Part shown: positions 48,640-62,700 of the stretch, one piece after another
How positions within the stretch are numbered: position 1 is the first letter of the stretch
How the letters are laid out: each line of letters opens with the position of its first letter
Origin: Trichoplax adhaerens
Taxonomy: Eukaryota; Placozoa; Uniplacotomia; Trichoplacea; Trichoplacidae
Assembly (NCBI RefSeq): GCF_000150275.1
Contig: NW_002060965.1
Location: 128,923 to 192,922 of the forward strand
Direction: 5' to 3'
Length of the DNA: 64,000 bases
The notes under the pieces: model-generated
What the model was told of the DNA's origin: nothing
Database searches by the model: none
The model's input: the letters and a program-made list of their open reading frames with translations, nothing else
Made by a program: the position numbers and the translations under genes

Positions 48640-49195
48640 ATAAAAAAATTGATCCAAAGATATTTATGCTGAATCCAAAACTAATGGCTACCAATATGAT
48701 TAAATCTTTGCTATAAATGAAAGCTAAACATTAGAAATTATATTCATGATTATCATCGATAAACTAAAGCATGTAAAAATCGATTTTATAGTGTTTATAG
48801 TGAATCAAAAACGAATGGTTACTAGTACGATAGTGTCCTTGCTATAAATGAAACCTAAACATAGAAATTATATCTGTAATTAACGTGAACTACAGCTTGT
48901 TACAGAATCAATTCTAATATATTTATAGTGAATCTAAAGCGTATGGTTACCAATAGGATAAAATCCTTGTTATAAATGAAACTTAAACATAGAAATCACA
49001 CGATAATTATTATCGGTGAACTATAGCATCTTAAAAAATTGATCCTATGATATTTATTGTGAATCCAAAACGAATGGTTACCAATACGATAAAATCCTTG
49101 CTGTAAATGAAACCTAAATATAGAGATTATATCGGTGATTAGCATCGGCGAACTATAGCACGTTAAAGAATCGATCCTATGATATCGATGGTGAA
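48640..49195. repeat. Tandem array, about four copies of a ~129-bp unit
   Basis: Copies start near 48670, 48800, 48928 and 49058. Each has GTGAATCCAAAACGAATGGT, TACCAATACGATAAAATCC, TTGCTATAAATGAAACCTAA followed by ACATAGAAATTATAT, then a (G/A)TGAACTATAGCA block and GATCCTATGATATTTAT. An extra partial copy (CCTTGCTATAAATGAAAGCT) lies near 49312. Confidence 0.85.
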
Positions 49196-52100
49196 AATTA
49201 TTTTATTCTTGCTCCCCATGTAGCACACCTTCAATCTATCTATCATTCCTTTTATCTCCTTCCATTTTCTGACTTATTAAGCGAATCTGATTGTTAGCAA
49301 TTTGAGATAAACCTTGCTATAAATGAAAGCTGAACACAAAAATTATATCCGTAATTGAATAGCCTTTAAGGCTATATTTGGATGCAAATAATATAGCGTT
49401 GTTTATTATTATTTGTATGCTTTTACATCTTGTTCAAGTTTAGCAATGAAGCTGATTTCTCTAGAATAGGTGTGCATTATCAAAAATAGACTAATAGATG
49501 CCAATATTCAAGCCACAATTCGATTTATAAATACCTGTAAGGTTGTTAAGCACTATTCTAACTTTTGCATGACCTGTTTTTGCAATTATTTAAACATACA
49601 GATGAAAATTCAGGCGTGTATAGTCAATTTTGCGCACTAAAAATGAACATAGGCCGCTAATGGTGATAAAAAGATAATGATTACTGGTAGGCTTATTTTC
49701 TAAGCCATCTTTTGGCACGATATAATTGCTCGTGTGTTTGACAATTATTACTCCAGATAGGATGAGAAAGCTTTAAATAAACGGTCCATTTTGATCCTAA
49801 GAATGATTTGGAAATAAATAACTCTCTAGTTAAGAGTAATATTACGGGTCTAGTTCTCAATAATGCTGCTTAAAGTCCATCTACTTTGTCCGATAAAGTC
49901 TAGCTTAGTATAGTTTGCTTATTATGCGTTGGGATTAGTTTTATTTTTGTAAGCTAAGCATCGTGATGGTCGCAACTGCTAGATAGTTCTGCCATGGTTT
50001 TGTAATGATTCTACACCAGATCTAGGTAAAGTAAAGCAAATCAGGCCTATTTGGCAAAATTATCTGCAGATGTTATGGATTATGTATCATACGTCCATAT
50101 TAAATTAATTATGTACTATTAGCATATCATAGCAATAGTTACCCATATTAGATAAATAATTTTTTAATAATTTCAGGTATTGATTTCAATCAAATCAAAC
50201 TAATTTAGCTAAATCATATATCTATTTGACAGGCTTTGGGTCCATACCTCTATAAATTAATTCTATGTGAGGTGCTCCTATTGCTATTTAATGTGTCTTT
50301 TATACCTTAGCATGCTGCTGATAGCTACTGGTGCTAAATAGATATTCCTTATAAATTAAGATAATAATGTTCCTAAAGTTCTAAGTCAACTAAATTAAAT
50401 CACACCTATTAAAATAATAATACATGAGAATTTTTCTAATTATTAGTAAATATTCATTAAATAACAGCTATTTTAAGCAATTAGACCTGAAACTAGTGTG
50501 ATTGATTTTGATTAATAAATAGTATACTGATTGTAGTACTGGTATCTACTTCTTTACTGATCGTACATAATGTCTATATACGAGGATATACTCTAATTTC
50601 AAGTCTGGGACTTTTAAAAGAAACTTAAGGACTGAATATGCATCTTCAGCACCCAAAGTAAGCAATATTGATTAAATAGCATCTATTTTTATGCTATTGG
50701 GTCTGAATTAGCCCGCAATTAACAGGTATGATTCATGTCCAGTTGTAACCAATATGACTTCAGTTAAGTCGACTTAGCGAGATTAAGAAGAGATGAATAT
50801 CATATGCTTAGGTTAATTGATCACCGTAACCTGACTGTATCGGTAAAAATCTAAGCGATATTGATTATTTGCACCTTAATTTCAGGATAATTTACTATCT
50901 GCACTACTTTAATGTGATGGATATGACTGACAGTTTTTTACGGGAAAACTTATATATTTATATCCTATAATAACTAATATCTTTTTCTTGCTCAGAGCAA
51001 TATTGATGAAATGACATCTATTTCATGCGATTAGGCCCAGGTTAATTTTGCTCTGTATCCTTAACGTAATGATAGTTATAACTGATAGCTAATTATGTAT
51101 ATTTATTTACCCGATTACATTACAGGAGATGATTTGCTTTAGTTCTAATTCTTGATTAGTTTCACGTCTGTTTTATCCTATTTGCTCAGATTAGTGCCGT
51201 GTGTTTAGACTAATTTATCCTCACAAGCTTAAAATAATGATATTCATAATTAACTATTAATAGGTCGCGATTTCTACTGTTGCCTATAGCAATGTTAATA
51301 AGATCACTTGCAGTTCGCAATATTTAACTTTAATTAGACGGTAGTCTGGATCTCATATGTTCTAAATTAATTTTATTTTCTCTAGTGGAATACTATCTAT
51401 CCAATGTGAAATTAACATTATTATAACAGAGGCTAATTATCAATTTACGAGAACGTAGACAATCTAGTACAAGAAAGGAAACCTTCTTTGACTAGTTGTA
51501 GATGACCTGAGCCAGCAGTAAAGCTAACGTAATGTAGTAATACAATATATGTAATTGATCAAACTCTAGAATATCAATTTTGACAGATAAAATTATTCAA
51601 TTTGTTTATATTGCCCTTTGCGTCAATCATAATGTCTGCATATACGTCATTATCAATGACGATCATAGCATACAAGTAGTAATTGAGACAATCTGATTAC
51701 GTTCAAGATTGTCATATTTTTACAATAAATTGTATATTATGATATTATTGCAATTTTAGAATTCTATTTTTAACCAATTTAAATAGATAATGAGGGCATT
51801 AACATAACATACAATAAGATTTAATTCAATTTGTCACTCCCAGTCTTTATCGAAGCCTGTAAGGTGTTCAATCTATTGACAGATTCTAGTTTATTTCGTC
51901 AATTGTACTCCTAATTGTAATGAGAATAGGCTGTTTATTAAATGAATAGAATTCATTAAATAGTTTAATGGATTGATATTGTCAGATTGATCATCATTAA
52001 ATATTCCACATAAGCAAGATAACAAATATCAGTTTGCTATTATCAGCAAGTTTGGATAATAAAAAGTTCATTATCATGTTTGCTAATTAACTTCAAATTT

Positions 52101-55100
52101 CAGTTACTCCTTGTATATTTTATGTACACGTATTAGTATAAACCTATTTATCATATAGCCTCAAAACTCGTGTGTAGAACAATCTTGCTAGGAAAGGCCT
52201 TGAATTTTTTCTACGAGAGAGGTCTCTGAATCATTTCTTACTACATTGAACACACCTTCGCCGGTAAGAAAATCAAGGAATTCTTGTCTTATAACCTTGA
52301 AATTTCTTCTAATGTGAAAATATATGATGTCCAGCCATATGATTTTTCGCCTATAGCCAAATTGAGAAATGTTACAGTTTGACACCGGTTCTTTTACACG
52401 AGATGTATTGTATGCGATATTTCTCTCAGAAAATTTTTTACGGTGGATAAGCCTCTTGTAACCGTTGAATTTATATCCTAATTCTGATCAGATATAAATT
52501 TTTCTAAAGCTTTTGCTATTCTATTGGCTAAACGATGTTTTAGATGAGTAGAAAATCGCAAGATTTTATTTAATCTGATAAGAAACAAACGAATAAGAAC
52601 TAGAAATTTATAATAAATGTCATGATAAGAAGTAAATATACGTTTAAAATACTTTTATTAGTGTGAACAATATGTGAGTATGTTCTACTGTTACATTCTA
52701 CAACTCTTGAGCTTGGTCAACATTAATAATTCTTAAACGATTCGTATAAATTGCCAACCTAAATTGTCCTATTTTTTAGTCTGGCTATCATCTTATGCTG
52801 CAAATAGTAATATATCTATGAATATTATTAAACGTGAAATTAGCCTTATAAATGGATTGATCGAAAGATAAAAGTACTAATCATCTTAACTGTAGTAAAA
52901 GCTTAGTCGTTTAAAAATGATTAGTTGATATAATGTATCAGATGATAATGTAATGCAGTGTAGTGATCACCACCAATTTGGAGTAGAAAAGGCATGATTT
53001 AATATGTAGGACTAGCGCCATCCTTTTATGAATTCCTCTCCCCCCCCATTGCTTGTAAATCTTGAATTCAATTACCAACTAGCAAATAAAAAAAGCTGTT
53101 CTAGGTGCAATAATGTACTAAATTTCAGTATTGCTAATAGTATACTTGTCAAACTTTCTTTTGGAGATAACATTTATTTTTTAAACTATTTTGCTGCTAC
53201 CATGTGCAGAAAATAGCTTATGCATTCCATAAAAAATTAATCTTTAATAGTACCTGACGTAACAGAATTTCAATAACTGCATCTAGAAACGATTAATTTA
53301 CATTTAATCATTCAAACTGTGAATGAAAATTATAGCAACTTATCGTTCGCAATGAAGTAGAATAATCTTCTTTGCTCATGTAGACAATCTTTTATTCAGG
53401 ATCAACAGAAATTTTCACCAATTTAAAATAATACTTTATTCAAGCAATTTTAAAATGCATCGGAAAAATATCCAATGTAATACTAACTACTTCTACATAA
53501 GTCATATTCATGTTAATAATCTGATAATATTTGATGAATTGATAGTATATTCGTCAACACTAAAATTTGGCAAATGTTAAAGTAAAGACGTTTTCTCGAT
53601 TTTCATGGGTACAAAATTACAATATCAATAAGGTCGTAACCTTATTCCCCTGGAATTGAATTCCGTTAAATCCTATAAAGCTTCTTGAATCTATAAGATC
53701 TCTTAGACGATTGATTCTGAATAACTTCTTTCTCCTTAATAGTAATATAAGACAAGTGCTCACTGTTATATCCCTATGCCTATAACAGTTAAAGGAATAC
53801 ATTGGAGGAATAGTTTTATTATCCAGTATCATCAGTAATCATTTTTGTCTCAACATTGATCGTTTCTTTGCTATAATTCTTTGCGTCATATCCATAATGG
53901 CTAAGCATGCTACAGGAACGATTTAAATTATCGATCTTAACCTATTTGTGATAGAGTTACAAAGATGAATTGATTTAGACTTGCCTGAAATCAACTTTAA
54001 ATTTTACCGTTTCATCACTATAATCTATAATGTATGTGGTAGATAACCTGAACTGATGACTGACCTTGTTGTTCTTTTTTATGTATCTTTTATTAGTAAA
54101 TTAGACGGTCAAATTATCTATTGATTCCTTATTCAACATTATTATTAACCAACGCAAGGGATCAGAAAATTAAGCAAAGTTATATCTTGGGAAGCTACTG
54201 CCCAAAAACTCTACATCATCTATCGGTATGCATCGACAGTAATATCTACTGCACTATCAAGAATAGACTAGATTTCATGACATGAAGAATAAGACAGATT
54301 CATGTCCATTAGGACATTAACTGAATGTCAGATATCTCACTTTTATGAAGTTAGTTTATGCTATCTTTAGATTTTGATGGCATTTCTAAACGGAACTTTG
54401 CTGCAATATGTCGATAGAGAATAGAATTTGAAACATTAATATAACAAAGCATTACAGACCGTTTATAATAGTAAAATCCATCGGCAAACAAAGAAAACTT
54501 CTGCTTACTGTCAATATTTCTTTTCTGTGCTTTAACCATGTAAAAGATTTGTGCCAACATAGCCATGGTTTAATTAGTATTTCGCCGCTTATTATGATCG
54601 TAAATGCTTCCTACTTCTTAATTGTAATTTACAGCTCCATAAGCAATACTCTGCCAGAGGATAGAATGGAAAAGCTGTTAATATTACGCCTGATTCTGCT
54701 ATAGATAATGAAAAGTAGCTATAATGAAATAGCTTTAAAGGAATAGAAGATCAGAAATGGTCTTTTATACCAAAGTTGAAGCTACTTCTAAAAACCTCTG
54801 TACCTTGTAGCCAACAAATCTTGAGAACAGACAACCTGGTTTAGAATTTAGGAGATTACTAAAATCTTAAATTTTAACTCGATATTGATCTAGAAGCATT
54901 TGTGAATAAGAAGTACTTTATCAGATTAGTAATGGCTAATCTTTTCTCTATTTTGAATAACATTGAATGATTATGTAACAATGGTTAAGCACGAGAAGTT
55001 CTTGCAATAATTTGGTTAAGATTCTTGAAAATAACGTTAGTATAGTATTTTTATTCCCCTAATCATATTAAAACTGGTCAATGTTCTTATTACGGTAGCT

Positions 55101-57746
55101 AAAAAGGACTAACCATAGCTGCATTACCGTAGCCTAATAGGACTGCTAGACTCACTTTATACCATAATTGCATCTCTTTTCCGATCGGCCGGTGCATTTA
55201 TGCTCATGATATTCTTGTATTTGACTTTATCCCTTACCAAAGCATTGCTAGATTTCCCTTACTGAAAAATCATCTACGAATAGCTACCTGTCCACTTACT
55301 GTCGAATTATTCACTTTGATGTATAAATAATCTTCACTTTCATAGTAACAATCGAAACTACTTCTAATGTGTAAATTATTAGGCCATCATTTATTTATCG
55401 ACCTCGAAATCTAGGCATGATAATATCCTAACTAGCATTATTTGTGACACCTGTCACCAGTTTAAGAAGGATAAGAAAACATAAAAATTGTAATATTGTG
55501 CATGATCACTTTGTTAATCAGTTATTTTCCTCTTTCACTATGGCATTTGACGTAATGAGTTCATGTTCTATGATTTATATTTTGTTAATTTGCGTGATTG
55601 AAATGAATATATCGACTTATTTATTCCTAAAGAAAGTATTCTTTTCAATTAATGGAAAAACATGTATAGCTGTAGCTTTCCACGTCGATTTTCTTCCGAG
55701 AAAGTCAAATTTAGACAATAGTAAGTAAGTGTGTAAGATCGGAGGGGTGCCTGATCGATGAATTAAAATAAATTTAAATAACTATCATGAATTACTATTA
55801 ACTATTTATTCTAGAAGCCTTAATTGGCTATAGAAAAGTAGACATGGTTATTATGTAGAAATAAAATTGGTCACTGAACAACATTGGTAAATTATGGTGG
55901 GTTACGTTCACTTTAATGATGGTAAATCAATCAAGAACACCTTTCTCTTAATTCTGCTCCCTAGGTGTTAACAACCCGATATTAGATTTAATTCAGTCTT
56001 TAGACTCAGTAAAGGAGATTCTTAACTTTATTTTTTCTCGCCCCAAAGGTTAAATTTTATCATAATTTTGCTAAGCATTCATTTTATATTTAGAAATTAT
56101 AATTCTGAACTATTTTCAGGCTGTGAATTAATATATGATTTTAGACGCATTTTCAACTAAACTGTAGCCTGTAGTTAAGAAAAGATGTCTATCGAAAATG
56201 GCTGTAGACAGTAACAGATCATTTTATTAATAAAACTAGGGAAGGGTATATCTTCCACTCTAACATAATTAGAAGCTTTTGACGGGTAATGTTGATGGGT
56301 GATAAAAGGTAAATGATTCCTGCCGCTAAACTTGAAAGAATTGACGATGGCTAATAGCCTGTTTAATAACAAAATACTTTCCGCTAGATTAATTCTTTAT
56401 TAAATTGCCGACATAATATTATCTTTCATCTCGTAGTGCTATAAATTATCAGGGCAAGGTCATATTTTGGCCTATTCATGATGAGATAATTGCGAAAGTC
56501 CAGGCTAAAAGGATTACTGGACATATTCATGATTTATCTGATCTAATTCATTTTGAGAAGCAGATGTAAATTTAAATCGTCCTAGCAGCATTGGTTAGAT
56601 ATTTCTTATTATGTAATAGCCTTGATATCCGTATAGATTGCCTATAGGTTAGTATTTGTTTTATGGATCGCTATTGTATATTCATCCATTATTATTAATA
56701 AATCGATTTTTTAAATTTTGTATTATGATTTGTCTGGCGATGGCTAATGTAAATATATTCAAAATTTGATTGAAGAAAACTACGTCTCTTCGATGTAATA
56801 GCCTTTACAATAAAATATTTTTGACGAAAATTACTATTCAATGATCCAATACCTTATCAACGTATGATTTAAGAATTGCTACTTCACGAGATTAACGAGA
56901 CTACATCGTACTCATTATTTACGATTTATTAATAATATTACGCCACAAATAATGCGATTGAGCACCACTAATTAATGCAATTGGCAATAACCATTTATTT
57001 GCAGCATTGATTCATGAAACAAAAACAGCATAGAAATGTCTAGCAATTAATGACTAATACTGTGAAGCCATTAATTGATTCCCTGCTAATGATTATTGAA
57101 GGACAGTGTCGGAGCAATTATCGACTCGCAATGCGACTGAATTAATCCAACCGATTAAATTACAGCAATTTATTCTGTAACCGTCGAGAATATGATTTAC
57201 GTATCATTCGTATTTAATCAAAGTCTGATAAACCTTAAGTAAAATCTCTTTCATCTTGTCGACAACCTTTGTCTAGTCAATGATATCCTTAATGTTTATT
57301 TTTATCATTATCAATCTGTTAAGTTTATTTTCGATATTATTTCTTTTATCTTTTCTCTAGTCTGATGGATAGCTCTATTTTAGGTTATAAATTATAAAAG
57401 CCGTTAAAGTACGATAGCTAAAATTTTGTTACTTTTGGTGCTGGCTTTTAAATTCTTCGATTTCGGTCCTAATCATTCATGCGTACAAATTTAAATAATT
57501 AATTTAATGGAACAAAATTGGCGTAACTCTGGAAACGCAATAATTGTTATCTTAATGTTAAAATTTATAATACATTCCAAGCGTTGATCACCTTTGATCA
57601 ATTATAATTGGATAGCCACACATTTGTTTACACTGATTGACTATTACTAATTGATTTGTATTATATGTAGACAAAATTATAAATTCTTATGGCGTCTAGT
57701 CCGATCATAACATTTCATTTTTTTGCCTTTTTATGATCATTTAGCC
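49196..57746. other. 8.5-kb gene-poor AT-rich region
   Basis: I found no exon chain. Weak direct repeats, e.g. AGCAATATTGAT..AAAT followed by CATCTATTT and ATGC, recur at about 50661, 50995 and 51285. Minus-strand ORFs at 52188-52385, 53617-53832, 54351-54566 and 56175-56372 are 65-71 codons long with no recognisable motif. The right edge should include the promoter of the receptor gene. Confidence 0.4.
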
Positions 57747-59718
57747 ATGTCAATCAGTAACTCATCTACGATCGCTACTACTATGAAAGGAAACCAAACT
57801 GGTAAGTTAGCATTGCCTTGCAACGGCAAACTTTTGAGTTTTTCTTTGAGTAATGTCGTAGGCAAGTATAGCATCAAATTTGTCTTACTGCATATTCAGT
57901 TGGCGAACAATTCGGTTGATAAGCTACAGCATGTAACTTTTTAACATTCTCATGCTCCTATCGCTATATTTATTTTAGGAAGAGTAGATCATGATTGGTA
58001 ATACTTTCCCCATGTTCTTCGTGATCGTTAAGTTTACAATCAATCGCACAGTAAACAGTAAATAATATCCAGATTCTATATTAGCAGCATATTATTACTC
58101 AAGCACTTGCTACCACAGATAGGGTAGTATCGAATCCAACTGAACAAAAAACTGAAAAATTGATGTGTTTAATCTTTAATGATAATAATGATTTCCTGGA
58201 GAAAATTTTGTTGTTTTATTTTCTATGAACGTCCTAAATTTTTATTTTATTGCTGTATACATGAAGTTTATCATTCTTACAATTTCTCCTAAACATAAAA
58301 TAGTTATTAGTTGCTCTTGTAAGATCTAAACATTTTATTTCTATATCGTTCATCGGGAGATAGTAGCGTTGTAACAGTAGAACATATCAGGATAGTATTA
58401 GTAGATAGATTAAAGAGGCACTTCTTTTTTACTCATTTAATCTTACTGAGTCCTTGAACATGTCTGATGCATTACTAAAATCCTTTATTGGGTGCAAAAA
58501 TGACTCTGCAATCATTTTGCATCGTCTTGTTTGCTACTAGATAATATCGATATAACGTAATACTGCATACGTCAACTATATTACATGATTAGTGGTCCAT
58601 ATAAACTTTTGGTGATAAACTGAAAGTAATCGTAGCGCATAAAGCTGCGATAAATAAAGTGAAGCAAATGGACTAGAGTTTCAATACAAGGTCCTAATCA
58701 ATTTCTCCATTCTCTAGAGGTTATTTTAGGAACAGAATACATCATCAGCGGACTATTAACCTTGTTTACCAACGGAGCATTGTTGATGTTCATCTTGGCT
58801 AATAAGAAACTAAAGACGTCTAAACTCATTATAATTTGTAGCACATTGATTGCTGGCATACTCTTCGCTAGTTGCTACATTTTGCCTCGTTTTACGCTTT
58901 TACTTAAGAATGGACAATCTGAATGGCCTCAAGACTATCGTTGTGGATTGATATCGCGCCTTGGATTAGCCATTTTTTTCTGTTTAAATATTCATTTGAT
59001 CATGAGAATTATGGAAATGTATATCCAAATTTGTCATCCATTCCAGTCGCAACATGTATTAACCAGTAGAAACATAACACTAGCGATATCATTGGTTTGG
59101 CTAATTACATTGTCTATACCGGCTGGATTTCAGATTTACTTTGAAACAAGTGTTAACATAACATCACTTCAGGACAAAAGCGAGTGTCACAGACTGTCTA
59201 ATAATATTCTCATTACATTTAGTATAATTCTAGCTGGATTTTCTGCAATTATACTAATCATATGCTCAACAACTTATGCTAGAATTTTATGCATTGCTAA
59301 ATCAAGCCGAAAAAGGCTACGGCACTTAAGTACCAGAACTAGTTCCACCACCGATAGCTGTATTACATGCCAGGATAGTAATCAGGAAAATTCTAAAAGG
59401 AACTCTAAAATAGGGGGGAAATTAGGAAAGATGGATAAAAGTTTAACGCAAACATTAATTCTTTTTATATTTTATTTATTAGCAATTATGCCATTTTTAG
59501 TCTTGGTTCTGTATACGCAACTGTATTATAATGCTTTTGTACTTCGTCGTTGGCCAAGAAATTTAATCTTATTATTTCGCTATTGTCAGTATGTGGCTTT
59601 TCTATTTCCAGCCTTTCAGCCGATACTTTTTATGTTCTTTACGGCCGATATTAGAAAAGCTGTTTTCTCTAGATTACGTTGCCAGCGTAAGGAAACACGG
59701 TCTCCATCTTGTGTATAA
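57747..59718 (+). CDS. Divergent rhodopsin-class G-protein-coupled receptor, 2 exons, 351 aa
   Basis: Exon 1 57747-57801 encodes a short extracellular start (MSISNSSTIATTMKGNQT) with glycosylation sequons at Asn5 and Asn16; exon 2 58718-59718 carries the rest. The junction is phase 1 (G|AG). Seven hydrophobic segments are visible: about 20-45 (with TNGALLMF at the GN motif), 55-75, 95-120, 138-161, 181-205, TM6 with LLAIMPFLVLVL (the usual Trp-Pro motif is changed) and TM7 ending FPAFQPILF. Cys94 and Cys175 can form the TM3-ECL2 disulphide. The DRY motif is replaced by EMY (118-120) followed by QICHPF, and NPxxY by QPILF (319-323). Third intracellular loop is Ser/Thr/Lys-rich, then a short basic tail. 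Class A by architecture; ligand unknown. Confidence 0.82.
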
Positions 59719-62700
59719 ATTGGTTTCATTTTGTGGTTACTCCAGACAAGTAAAGCAAATATCAAAACATCCATTCTTCTAGAGTTATTGGTCTATACAA
59801 TATTGGTCGGCGTTGTTTCTTGTTAATTAGAAATTAAGAAACAGAGATCGAAATGTTTTTTCAACTGCAGGTGACGGTTCTCAATTTAGATGCTAATGCT
59901 TTATTTTTCATAACTTGGTTCATGCTGATGTGGTACTCTATGCAGCAAATCATCAATTTATTTTTAAGTATCGTACTTAATCAATATTACTATGAAATTA
60001 AATTCGTTTGCTATCTTTGATATACATCAACGAAATTAGCCTTTTCATAGTTGAATATGGTAAGAAATAGATTAAAATAAGCCTGCCTACTTCTCCGACT
60101 AGCGGTGATCTAATATCACGTTATATGATGCATATCAACACACAATCTTGATTATATTTAAGCAGTAATAAAAAAATTTAATTTATTATGATATATTACA
60201 GATTATTAGATTCATCAGTTACTATCAGTCAATAACTTTGGCTTTGAAATTGTCGAAAATTGTGACTACAGAAGTGAACTCTAATTTTATATTTTAATGT
60301 ACAAAGATTACCGCATTTGTACTGACAGAAAGGAGGAAGACATCATATTCCTAACACAAATCTATAATTAGTACGTATTTGAAATATTTTATTAACTGTG
60401 TTAACGGAATAGCTAATATCGAAGTGAGAATTTAATGTAATAAGATACAAGCTTTATGATAAAGATTATAAGTTATACAAATTGATACACTGTATATAGC
60501 AAATATATGCTAATTTTATGCGGGAATATTTATTCTAAATAATGATCAAACCTTTTCGTTATCTCGTCTGTACTAGTAATTTCATAACATTATGTTCAAC
60601 TGTACGCGATATAATTGATAACCTTAAATATTAAGAAAGGGAATTCTACTCATCTTGGTAAGAGAAAATAAAGGAAAGTAAAGTAATGCAATGAATATTT
60701 CCATGTTAGTAGCAGCAAAACTTTATATTACTATTCTAACAATCTAATTTTAATCTGAAGCACTGCCTTCTTCCACAATTATCGTACTTTTTATATATAC
60801 TGCATGAAATCGGTTTCAGTGTATCGAATTAAAATCGATGTTTCAGCTTCCATTACATCATACAGCGGTAGTAACCTTATTTAGTGAAGTTTAAATAAAG
60901 CATCGCAATCAATTCAAAATGTTAAATTGATTGAAGGTATGAGACAATACGATTCTATTAGGTCAATTTGAAAAGATAATTAATTAAACTTGTATTGCTA
61001 TATTTTAAGAAAAAACGAATCATGCTTGTTTTTATCTCTGAAGAGTTTCATCTATAATTCATTATACATCAAAAGGCAAAAGTTAGTACATATTTGTAGA
61101 TATCAACGAATTAAAATAAATTTATAATATTCAGGAAAGTAGATAGTTTGACCAGAATACTTCTTTCTTCAAGATCATGTTTTAGTTGTGAATCATATGC
61201 ACCGTGATAGCTATGGCAGTATACCCTGGCATTATCATATTAATAAGACTGATTGATTAGAAAGAGACCTATTAAATATTTTAAAATTTGCAGGATCTCA
61301 TGGTAGGGATATCTTTATTATAAAAGTCTTGCAGAGAATGAATTTGTTATGGCAAAAGCTTGAGTAACTTCCAGAATCCCTTAATGATTACAGATGCCTG
61401 CAACAAGAATACCACAGTAAAATATTGTGAACAACACTTATGTAGACTAGAAACGGCATCATATATCATGTCATACTCGATCAAATCCATATCAATAGCA
61501 AATTAATACATAAAATTATAACCATGATGTAGTGTAGTTATGCAAGATTAAAATTGACTAACCATGCCATCATTTATCTTGAAATACTTGATCCAGTATA
61601 TATCAGCAGCAAATTAATAAAGTTATATTATACCCATGATTTAGAATAGTATAGTAGGCATGTGTCATTGTTAGTATATAAAGACACGAAACAATATATT
61701 ATTAATAACATTAAATTGTTCAGTCATTGTAATTAGCTAAAATTGTAGTAAAACAGCATTATTTATTATGTTATGATCGATGATGAACATACCAGTAGCA
61801 AATTAATAAAGGAGAATTATAGCATGATTCAATATAATAAAGTAAGACACGTGCCATTACCAACGTAATAGATGCGCGAAATAATGTATTATTAATAGTT
61901 TAAAAATTTCCAGGTACTGTAATTAGCTAAAACTGTAGTAAAATAGCCTCATTAGAAATTTAACAACTCCGTTCAGTTAGAGAAATATGACAAATAAATT
62001 CTACTGACGCCAGAAACACATTTGCTGTAGCGTAATTCTGTCCAACTTTACCACATAAAAAAATATTGTGTTCGTATTTTAGGCCGATAATGGCTGTTTG
62101 AAGTCTAATATTGAAGGATCATACTATAACAATATCTATTTTTTAGCAAGTATCTGCATGCAATACGGATATAAATAATTGAGGTATAACATTATTTTCC
62201 TATTCATCCAGCTCCTGCCACTGCATTGTGATAGAAAGACTTACACATTATTTTATGTGTGTGTATAACATAACCGTTATTACCAGAAATGAACAATGTA
62301 ACAAAGTAATACTAAAGTTTTACCTAAAATATTTATTCTATACTTAACTAGCCTTCATAAACGCCAAGCGGTAATTTCCATTAAATTAGAAATTTTAATT
62401 TTTATTACCATTCGAATCAATAGCAAACGGTATCAAATAGATTAAAAATCCAATAAAATTATAGTTTCAATATTCGGCATGATTTGATAAGAACTCAAGT
62501 GAATAACATCTTAGAATGCCATATTAAGAATTAAGACATAACTCTAAATTAAATTTCCTTGCTAAATCTTTAGTATACCTATTATTTCTGAAATATCTAC
62601 CACAATTTAAAAATAGCAGCGTGAAGTGCTTCATCGGACCCTGCTTGTCGAAATACACATTTAGTGCCATAAAATATTGAATATTGGGATTACTGTCACA

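Noticed and set aside
52188-56372. Several minus-strand ORFs of 65-71 codons
   Set aside because: No motifs, no exon chain, and frequency expected by chance over this length.
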